The notes beneath the pieces were generated by a model. That model was not told the origin of the DNA, searched no databases, and was given only the letters and a program-made list of their open reading frames with translations. Made by a program: the position numbers and the translations under genes. Positions 1 through 4,139 of a DNA stretch of 6,287 bases are shown here, one piece after another. The stretch spans positions 1-6,287 of the forward strand of contig DATKCN010000358.1 in the NCBI GenBank assembly GCA_035513175.1. Direction: 5' to 3'. Numbering within the stretch: position 1 is the stretch's first letter; each line of letters begins with the position of its first letter. The DNA comes from DATKCN01 sp035513175 (lineage in GTDB: Bacteria > Chloroflexota > Chloroflexia > Thermomicrobiales > CFX8).

Positions 1-186
1 ATCCTGCTGTTCGAGCAACGGCTGCGGGAGGCGGGCATCCTCACCGACGACGTCCAGCAGGCGATTCAGACGCGGGTGTCGCGCATCATCGAGGAGGCGA
101 TCACCTCCGCCGAGCGCGCGCCGCACCCGGACGCCTCGGAACTGCTGCACAACGTCTACGCGCCCGGCACGCCTCTTGGCTCGTAA
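1..186 (+). CDS. 2-oxoacid dehydrogenase (pyruvate/acetoin type) E1 component, alpha subunit, C-terminal fragment
   Basis: Frame 1 is open from the left edge to the TAA at 184-186 and gives the last 61 residues of a longer protein; the start lies outside the window. The sequence reads as a heptad-like helix (FEQRLREAGILTDD, then VQQAIQTRVSRIIEEAITSAE) followed by a proline/aspartate turn (APHPDASELL) and the ending HNVYAPG. This is the usual tail of thiamine-diphosphate E1 alpha subunits (PdhA/AcoA), where an acidic amphipathic helix leads into a 'SPxPDPxELLxDVYA' motif. The E1 alpha/beta heterotetramer decarboxylates a 2-oxoacid and passes the acyl group to the lipoyl domain of E2. Which 2-oxoacid (pyruvate, acetoin or branched-chain) cannot be told because the TPP-binding part is missing. 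The thioesterase gene begins 27 bases after the stop, so co-transcription is plausible. Confidence 0.82.
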   Translation: MLLFEQRLREAGILTDDVQQAIQTRVSRIIEEAITSAERAPHPDASELLHNVYAPGTPLGS

Positions 187-213
187 GCACGTGCTTCCAT
201 CGACCGCGCTTCG

Positions 214-621
214 ATGAAACATGGCTTCGTCCCCGGAGTTACCGCGTCCGTCACGTTCACCGTCGATGACACAATGCTGGCGGCATTCGAGGGAGTCGTC
301 GTGCATCCGGTGCTGGGCACGGCGGAGCTTGTCCACTATCTGGAGCTGGCCGGGCGGCGGGTGATCCTGCCGTATCTGGAGGAGCACGATGAGGGGATCG
401 GGCACGCGATCAGCGTCACGCATCGCGCGCCCGCGCGACCGGGAACGCTGGTGACGGCGACGGCGGTGCTGACCGCGTTTACCGGCAACCGGGTCGTGAC
501 GCGGGTGGAGGCCCGCACTGACACGGGTACGTTGATCGCCGACGGCGAGTTTACGCAAGCAGTCCTGCCGAAGGATGTCATTCAGGCGCTTGTGAATCCG
601 GAGAACGGGCTGGTGGGCTAG
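214..621 (+). CDS. Hotdog-fold thioesterase, FlK (fluoroacetyl-CoA thioesterase)-like
   Basis: 135 residues, the usual size of a single hotdog domain. Key positions are T36 (in VLGTAEL), E44 (HYLELAG) and H70 (ISVTHRAPARPG). Their spacing (8 and 26 residues) matches the Thr42/Glu50/His76 triad known for Streptomyces FlK. The surrounding pattern is also the FlK-family layout: 'xGTaeLvxxlExA' helix, 'eGIGhaisVtHraPaRPGtlV' strand, then the 'G' turn and strand of 'IADGEFTQAVL'. Such proteins hydrolyse short acyl-CoA thioesters in the cytosol. A fluoroacetate substrate is not implied, since many bacterial relatives are untested. The start is the ATG at 214; there is no clear Shine-Dalgarno, only the 27-base gap after the E1 alpha stop, and no in-frame upstream alternative is obvious. 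The context next to an acyl-CoA-producing dehydrogenase fits acyl-CoA turnover, by inference. Its TAG stop (619-621) shares the CTAG at 618-621 with the stop of the convergent toxin gene. Confidence 0.8.
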   Translation: MKHGFVPGVTASVTFTVDDTMLAAFEGVVVHPVLGTAELVHYLELAGRRVILPYLEEHDEGIGHAISVTHRAPARPGTLVTATAVLTAFTGNRVVTRVEARTDTGTLIADGEFTQAVLPKDVIQALVNPENGLVG

Positions 622-1061
622 CCGGGGACGACGATCTGTAGCGATGGTGGCGCCAGATCGACGAAGTGGCGCTCATTGAATGTAAGCAGCACGTCCGCGC
701 CCGCCTCTACCGCACATTCAACTATGAGCGCATCATAGATGCGTCCGCCCAGGATGTTTCGATCTGGCGCGTATTGCAGCAGTCGAAGGTAGGCATCAAC
801 GGACAGCGCCGCCACCTCAGCATTGCCGATAATACTCGTGAAGATGGCCGACCTGGCGTCCAGTGGTGGCGTGCGGAATGGCTGCGGGAGCCGGGTCAGA
901 ACCGAATACGTTTCTGTGAGGGAATGCGCCGCAACCACCAGTCGCTCACCGCGATCGAGCCGCCGGTCGATTTCTCTCGTGATCTGATGGTGATGCTGAT
1001 GCCAGGACTGTAGAAGAGCGATCAGACAGTTCGTATCAGCGAGACACCGTTGTGGTTCCAC
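618..1061 (-). CDS. PIN-domain ribonuclease toxin, VapC-like (module 1)
   Basis: 147 residues, typical VapC length. The PIN acidic residues are visible: D9 with N11 (LADTNCLIALL), E50 (AAHSLTETYSVLTRLP), D110 (GGRIYDALIVECA) and the closing LLTFNERHF at about 125-133. The last places T127/N129 where the fourth active-site position lies. PIN toxins are Mg2+-dependent endoribonucleases that usually cut tRNA or rRNA and are held inactive by a cognate VapB. The start is a GTG at 1061-1059 that directly abuts the antitoxin stop (TGA 1064-1062), with no gap and no strong own RBS, so translation probably depends on coupling to the antitoxin gene. The reading frame is intact and all catalytic positions are kept, so it is probably an active toxin. 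The RNA target cannot be predicted from sequence. Confidence 0.88.
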   Translation of the reverse strand: MEPQRCLADTNCLIALLQSWHQHHHQITREIDRRLDRGERLVVAAHSLTETYSVLTRLPQPFRTPPLDARSAIFTSIIGNAEVAALSVDAYLRLLQYAPDRNILGGRIYDALIVECAVEAGADVLLTFNERHFVDLAPPSLQIVVPG

Positions 1062-1325
1062 TCAGCAGATTTCGCCGCGCTCATCGAGGATTGCCTGTCT
1101 GGTAGCCTCGACCATATCACTGGTAAGCACTTCTACAGGCCCTTCGGGAACGATCACCAGAAACCGACCTTCCCGTTCCAAACGAACGGGCGTTGACTCC
1201 GGCTCGAGCTCAATCCGCCCGTTGCAGAAGCGCACGTCCAGCGACATGCCCGGTTCCAGCCCAGCCTGTCGTCTGATCTCCTTCGGAATGACGAGTCTGC
1301 CTGAAGCGTCAATGGTAGTTTTCAT
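1062..1325 (-). CDS. AbrB/MazE-fold antitoxin, VapB-like (module 1)
   Basis: 87 residues. The N-terminal 42 residues form a swapped-hairpin AbrB/SpoVT domain: MKTTIDASGRLVIPKEIRRQ, then AGLEPGMSLDV and GRIELEP, with the diagnostic 'G-R-(L/V)-(V)-I-P-K-E-I-R' core. Residues 43-87 hold a basic stretch (VRLEREGRFLVIVPEGP) and a final helix (about 69-84, DMVEATRQAILDER) that would wrap round the PIN toxin. The antitoxin binds its own promoter as a dimer and neutralises the toxin encoded immediately downstream. The start is ATG 1325-1323, preceded on the minus strand by an AAGG about 9 bases away, a weak RBS. It lies 71 bases downstream of the module 2 toxin stop, so the four genes could be one transcript or two. 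The same-strand abutting toxin gene makes the assignment secure. Confidence 0.87.
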   Translation of the reverse strand: MKTTIDASGRLVIPKEIRRQAGLEPGMSLDVRFCNGRIELEPESTPVRLEREGRFLVIVPEGPVEVLTSDMVEATRQAILDERGEIC

Positions 1326-1368
1326 GGCAGATACCTTACCAGATCGGGTGGCGGGTATGAGTTCCGCA

Positions 1369-1394
1369 CGTTCCAGCCGTGGAGGCTCGGAACG
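1369..1394 (-). terminator. GC-rich hairpin between the two TA modules (terminator-like or operator)
   Basis: CGTTCC-AGCC at 1369-1378 pairs with GGCT-(C)-GGAACG at 1384-1394. This gives ten base pairs with one bulged C at 1388 and a five-base loop. It begins 3 bases beyond the module 2 toxin stop (TAA 1399-1397). No T-run follows on the minus strand, so classical Rho-independent termination is doubtful. It could be a transcript-end or mRNA-stabilising hairpin, or an operator for module 1. A second GTTCC at 1361-1365 repeats the arm. Confidence 0.35.
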
Positions 1395-1396
1395 CG

Positions 1397-1825
1397 TTAT
1401 GAGCGCGTCTCGATGCCAGTCGACGGAAATCGCCGGTCAAACGTGTAGACGACGCTGCCGCTGCCAGCGCTCCTCGCTGCCGCCCAGAGCATCGCGTCCG
1501 CGAACGAAACACGCCCTGATGGCCGGCAAAGAAGCAACGCACTAACAACAAGTCCGGTGTCTAGCTCATGGACGATGATGTTCTCTCGCTGCAACAGCGC
1601 GACCAACTGATCGACAATTTCGTCCCTGACAATTTCGTATATGCGAGACAGCACATACCCGACCTCGGTGACCGTGCCGGGAGTGATGGCAAGGCGATCG
1701 CCTGTCTCAACGATGCTCCGTGCCCTCGCGGATTGGACTGGGTTATCGCCGACGAGGTAGCGAACGATCATGCTGGAGTCCAGGAATGAAGAGTGGGCAG
1801 CGTCTGACGCAGTCGTTGCATTCAT
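1397..1825 (-). CDS. PIN-domain ribonuclease toxin, VapC-like (module 2)
   Basis: 142 residues with a full set of PIN acids: D16 (SSFLDSSMIVRYLVGD), E54 (ITPGTVTEVGYVLSR), D110 (RVSFADAMLWAAARS) and D130 (VVYTFDRRF). The 'F/L-D-S-S-x-I-V-R-Y-L-x-G-D' opening and 'D-A-(M/L)-x-A-A' helix are standard for the VapC family. It is predicted to be a metal-dependent endoribonuclease restrained by the antitoxin encoded just upstream. The start is ATG 1825-1823, overlapping the antitoxin stop as ATGA (1825-1822), the usual coupling arrangement. The first 11 residues (MNATTASDAAH) precede the fold, and no better internal start is seen. It is only distantly similar by eye to the module 1 toxin: alignable motifs but different intervening sequence and a D rather than N after 'TF'. 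This points to two separately acquired modules rather than a recent duplication. No frameshift or missing residue is visible. Confidence 0.87.
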   Translation of the reverse strand: MNATTASDAAHSSFLDSSMIVRYLVGDNPVQSARARSIVETGDRLAITPGTVTEVGYVLSRIYEIVRDEIVDQLVALLQRENIIVHELDTGLVVSALLLCRPSGRVSFADAMLWAAARSAGSGSVVYTFDRRFPSTGIETRS

Positions 1826-2106
1826 TCTTCGGACTGTCGGCGCATGCGCTCAACTTTGTCGCGTGCTTCCTCCTCATGTGCACGCTCGATTGCAGCGTGC
1901 ATCGCCTCTTCGTCAGGTATGCGAACCGACGTGTACGGGGCCAGGACACCAGCGAGCGATCGATTGTGTCGCGGGGGAACAAAGTAGATCTCCACGTGAT
2001 CGTCGACTATGTGCTGCACCGTGGTCCACCCGGGCTCAATGCCCAGTCGGTCGCGGATCTCCTTCTCGATGACAACCTGACCTTTTGATCCCACTGTATG
2101 AAGCAT
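1822..2106 (-). CDS. AbrB-fold antitoxin, VapB-like (module 2)
   Basis: 94 residues when started at ATG 2106-2104. The frame stays open upstream to 2220, but GGAGGT at 2118-2113 lies 6 bases before this ATG, and the AbrB fold begins right at this methionine (MLHTVGSKGQVVIEKEIRDR). Upstream codons give no recognisable domain. Residues 1-44 form the AbrB DNA-binding hairpin (S-K-G-Q-V-V-I-x-K-E-I-R, L-G-I-E-P-G, then HVEIYFVPP). The 'R-x-x-S-L-A-G-V-L' turn at 46-54 and a strongly charged C-terminal helix (about 65-93, EEAMHAAIERAHEEEARDKVERMRR) make the toxin-binding tail, a layout common to PIN-partner antitoxins. The protein should bind the upstream inverted repeat and repress its own operon. 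The stop overlaps the toxin start by four bases. Confidence 0.87.
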   Translation of the reverse strand: MLHTVGSKGQVVIEKEIRDRLGIEPGWTTVQHIVDDHVEIYFVPPRHNRSLAGVLAPYTSVRIPDEEAMHAAIERAHEEEARDKVERMRRQSEE

Positions 2107-2112
2107 GGTATG

Positions 2113-2118
2113 ACCTCC
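2113..2118 (-). promoter_or_regulatory. Ribosome binding site of the module 2 antitoxin
   Basis: GGAGGT on the minus strand, six bases before ATG 2106. It is a near-perfect anti-16S match and decides the start in favour of the 94-residue form over the longer frame opening at 2220. Confidence 0.75.
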
Positions 2119-2125
2119 GCTTCCA

Positions 2126-2154
2126 AGTATAACCAGACGGTGGATCTTCCGACG
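2126..2154 (-). promoter_or_regulatory. Candidate promoter of the module 2 TA operon
   Basis: Minus-strand TATACT (2131-2126) is a five-of-six match to a sigma-70-type -10. A 17-base spacer would put the -35 at 2154-2149 (CGTCGG), which is a poor match and lies inside the inverted repeat. Transcription would start near 2119 and give a very short leader that begins at the RBS. Weak -35 elements are common in repressor-controlled promoters, but this promoter is inferred from sequence only. Confidence 0.4.
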
Positions 2155-2162
2155 AGTCGGAA
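2147..2162. promoter_or_regulatory. Perfect inverted repeat, candidate VapB2 operator
   Basis: TTCCGAC-GA-GTCGGAA: seven-base arms with a two-base centre, all matching. It covers the -35 position of the candidate module 2 promoter and sits about 40 bases before the antitoxin ATG. AbrB-fold VapB antitoxins typically bind such dyads and repress their own transcription, with tighter binding as a VapBC complex. Confidence 0.5.
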
Positions 2163-2184
2163 ATCTGAGAATCGCACTGAAACA

Positions 2185-2236
2185 GGACACTGTCCCAGGC
2201 GTTCCGGGACGTTGCCTCACGACAGCGGGACGTGAG
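2185..2236. repeat. Cluster of short dyads and a 21-bp-spaced direct repeat in the divergent spacer
   Basis: Several short symmetries overlap here. GGACA-C-TGTCC (2185-2195) is a perfect dyad. GTCCC (2192-2196) pairs with GGGAC (2206-2210). CGGGACGT occurs at 2205-2212 and again at 2226-2233, exactly 21 bases apart, about two helical turns on the same DNA face. CTCAC (2216-2220) pairs with GTGAG (2232-2236). The cluster lies between the divergent TA operon and the broken membrane gene, where a regulator of either could bind. Confidence 0.3.
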
Positions 2237-2247
2237 CCCCTCTATGG

Positions 2248-2280
2248 TTGACGCGAGACGACGATGTCACCTGCGATAAG
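2248..2280 (+). promoter_or_regulatory. Weak candidate promoter for the broken membrane gene
   Basis: TTGACG at 2248-2253 resembles a -35, and TGCGATAAG at 2272-2280 resembles an extended -10 (TG-n-GATAAG). The 21-base spacer is too long for a standard sigma-70 promoter, so only the extended -10 may be meaningful. It would start transcription about 25 bases before the ATG at 2313. Confidence 0.2.
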
Positions 2281-2312
2281 CAGTCATCGAATCATAGTGA
2301 TGGAGGACGAGG

Positions 2313-2979
2313 ATGTCGGATCGGGGTGAACGGGCAGGCGGCTGGCGCTGGCCGCTGTGGGGTGTTGGCGCGGGGGTGCTCGGCTACGTTGGTCACCTCC
2401 TGACGATGACGGGTGTGACCGATGAACAGCGGGCCACCGGGGCGGCAGTCATCGCGGAGCTCGAACGCGGTCCATATCACATCGGTCATGGCGGCAGATG
2501 TCGTGTCACTTGGGATGGTTGCCAGCGCTGGGGCCATGATCATCGGCTATGGCGTCAAGGGCATGCTCGCGATCTACCTGCCGGGCGGGATTAACGAGAA
2601 CACCTTCTCCGACGAAACCTTGTTGACACTGTTCATGATCGATGATCTCGTGCCGTTTATCGCCTGGTACGGCGTCGCGATGGCAGCCGTCGCGGTGAGC
2701 TGGGTCTCGCTCCGCGAACGCGCGCTGCCGTTTTGGATCGGGATCGTCAGTCTCGTCAGCGTCCTGCCGCCACTGGCGCTGCCGCTCAAATGGAGATCAG
2801 CAGGCGGTACGGGACGAAATGTCCGTTTCTCCACTGAGTCGAAGACCTGCACGGAGTGCTCACCTGTCACGATAGTGTTCCTTCTCGACCCGACTCGCGC
2901 GGTGAACGATCGACCTGGCGCCCCGAGTGAGCAGCGCAACGCAGGATCGAGCATGAGGTCACCTGCCTTGGACCGTTGA
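2313..2979 (+). pseudogene. Frameshifted and C-terminally truncated multi-pass membrane protein
   Basis: A sound start exists: ATG 2313 with GGAGGA at 2302-2307. The frame first gives MSDRGERAGGWRWPLWGVGA, a membrane helix (about 12-32) and a polar loop ending ERGPYHIG near 2486. It then turns into Arg/Gly/Trp-rich nonsense and stops at about 2594. The next frame (one extra base, slip near 2475-2490) carries on the membrane protein: VMAADVVSLGMVASAGAMIIGYG, the polar loop LPGGINENTFSDETLLTLF, a helix (DDLVPFIAWYGVAMAAVAVSW) and LPFWIGIVSLVSVLPPLALPL. After codon 2785-2787 this frame loses all membrane character and ends at TGA 2977-2979, so the last expected helix seems replaced. The break could be an assembly error for the frameshift, but not easily for the tail. 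The family resembles the intact protein encoded from 3231. The function is unknown. Confidence 0.65.
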
Positions 2980-3230
2980 TCCCCGCAATCGGGCCCGGAA
3001 GCCGCCTCGTCGCCCATGCCGCGGCCGGAATCCGGCGTTCCGCCGCGCGCCTCACTTGCGGAGGCGAAGCGACCGGTCTACGCAATCTTTTCACCCGTCG
3101 TCCGCGCGTCATACGCGCGATTGTGCTCGGACGATCTCATGTTACGCTGTACGAGCGTTCGTGCTCGATGCGAGCACGTCCCTGCTCGCCGCATATGTCA
3201 TGTTCCACTCTCCCGAGAGGAGCTGCGTGA
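2980..3230. other. Non-coding stretch, no gene recognised
   Basis: About 250 bases (440 if counted from the loss of homology at 2788) without a convincing gene. Open frames on both strands are Arg/Pro/Ser-rich, lack start signals and match no fold I recognise. The 3' part (3120-3190) contains a cluster of inverted half-sites, listed separately, and 3215-3222 holds the RBS of the next gene. No transposase fragment, tRNA or terminal inverted repeat was found. Confidence 0.5.
3123..3188. promoter_or_regulatory. Cluster of TGCTCG / CGAGCA half-sites, candidate operator
   Basis: CGTGCTCG-ATG-CGAGCACG (3160-3178) is a perfect inverted repeat with eight-base arms and a three-base centre. Further copies of the half-site surround it: GTGCTCG at 3123-3129, CGAGC at 3152-3156 and TGCTCG at 3183-3188. 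The cluster ends about 40 bases before the ATG of the six-helix membrane protein. A weak promoter-like pair, TTGTGC (3121-3126) and TACGCT (3143-3148), 16 bases apart, would place the large dyad just downstream of the transcription start, a repressor-type position. No regulator gene in the window is an obvious partner. Confidence 0.35.
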
Positions 3231-3986
3231 ATGGCACTCGCCGCCGATCGTCCATCTGTTCGCGCGATGGATTCAAGCCGTTCGTCCGTCGTGATGAAGC
3301 AACTTGGCGCTGCATGCGGGATTCTGTACCCGGCACTGACCTACGTTGGGTATTACACGCTCGGGAATGCCGGAGACGCGCCTGCCCGGGACGCTCCGGT
3401 CGACGCGTACGCGCAGTTCTTCGCCACGAACACCACGACATGGACGCTGCTGGGACTGTACGTCGAGCTGCTCGGGCTCGCCTGCCTGATCGTCTTCGTT
3501 CCAACGCTGTGGAGCGTGCTGGCCAGCGCGGAGGGAGCGCGCGGCTGGCTCTCGGGGGTCGTGCTTGGCAGCGGCGTGATGATGGCTGCGATGAAGATGG
3601 GCAGCGCCGCGCCGTACATCGTTGCCATGCAACGCTCGGACGAGGGGCTTGACCCGCAGTTGGCGCGGACGCTGCTCGACCTCAACACCGCCGCATTCGT
3701 GCTGACCTGGATCCCGCTCGCCGTCCTGATAGGCGCGACCGCCGCGGTCGTGATTCAGACCGAGAGCCTGCCTCGCTGGCTTGGCTGGCTCGCCGCGGTC
3801 ATCTCGGTTGGGCTGCTGGCCGGCGTTCCGTTGATGTGGAGCAGCGAACGGGCCATCATCGTGTTCATGCTGGCTCTGATCTGGCTCGTCGCTGCCAGTG
3901 TTACGTTGATGCGGGTCGTCGGGCGGCAGGACCGTTCAGCCGAGCCAGCGTCAGTCAGCTCGCTGGCGACGCGGGACTCCCAGTAA
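3231..3986 (+). CDS. Six-helix integral membrane protein, DUF4386-like
   Basis: 251 residues. The start ATG 3231 has the RBS GAGAGGAG at 3215-3222; in-frame Met13 and Met22 lie just before the first helix and lack as good a site. Hydrophobic helices fall at about 25-42, 72-94, 107-130, 153-175, 182-203 and 208-228. There is a long polar loop after helix 1 (NAGDAPARDAPVDAYAQFF) and a hydrophilic C-terminal tail. The 'L-P-R-W-L-G-W-L-A-A-V-I' opening of helix 5 is reminiscent of DUF4386-type uncharacterised membrane proteins, but that family name is a guess from pattern. No catalytic, metal-binding or transport motif is seen, so the function is unknown. The topology and the loop preceding helix 4 (RTLLDLNTAAFVLTW) resemble the broken gene upstream (ETLLTLFMIDDLVPFIAW), suggesting an ancient paralogue. 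It is preceded by a possible operator and followed by a 153-base gap. Confidence 0.72.
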   Translation: MALAADRPSVRAMDSSRSSVVMKQLGAACGILYPALTYVGYYTLGNAGDAPARDAPVDAYAQFFATNTTTWTLLGLYVELLGLACLIVFVPTLWSVLASAEGARGWLSGVVLGSGVMMAAMKMGSAAPYIVAMQRSDEGLDPQLARTLLDLNTAAFVLTWIPLAVLIGATAAVVIQTESLPRWLGWLAAVISVGLLAGVPLMWSSERAIIVFMLALIWLVAASVTLMRVVGRQDRSAEPASVSSLATRDSQ

Positions 3987-4076
3987 CCAGCGGAGCGGGC
4001 TGCCGGTCCAGCTCCCGCGGGCCTCACGACGCCGGTGTCTGAATCCACGAGACGGTCCCGCGGCGTTTGCTGGTTA
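3984..4076. repeat. Distant inverted repeat TAACCAGC / GCTGGTTA in the intergenic gap
   Basis: TAACCAGC (3984-3991, beginning with the stop codon of the membrane gene) and GCTGGTTA (4069-4076) are perfect eight-base complements separated by 77 bases. Inside lie the palindrome CCCGCGGG (4014-4021) and a five-pair stem with a nine-base loop (4036-4054). The whole could fold as a branched RNA. No T-run follows, so it is not a typical terminator. Chance in GC-rich sequence is a real alternative. Confidence 0.25.
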
Positions 4077-4139
4077 GAAGCGTGTCCCCGGTTCCGGCGA
4101 TTCATCCCACGGGCGCCATGGCAGACGATGAGGTGACAC

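Noticed and set aside
666..1013. Plus-strand 115-codon frame
   Set aside because: It is antisense to the intact PIN toxin with conserved catalytic residues, and has no domain of its own.
618..2106. Reading the tandem TA block as a novel phage-defence island
   Set aside because: Only standard PIN/AbrB pairs are visible; there are no nucleases, helicases or sensor proteins beside them, so a dedicated defence system is not supported.
2107..2220. N-terminal extension of the module 2 antitoxin
   Set aside because: The frame is open, but the AbrB fold and a near-perfect RBS both point to ATG 2106, and the extension overlaps the candidate promoter and operator.
2574..3017. Minus-strand 147-codon frame across the broken gene's end
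   Set aside because: No start signal, and the composition changes with the plus-strand features. The segment antisense to 2790-2960 looks mildly protein-like but matches nothing I recognise.
3056..3652. Plus-strand 198-codon frame overlapping the membrane protein start
   Set aside because: Arg-rich out-of-frame reading; the frame starting at 3231 has an RBS and six clear hydrophobic helices.
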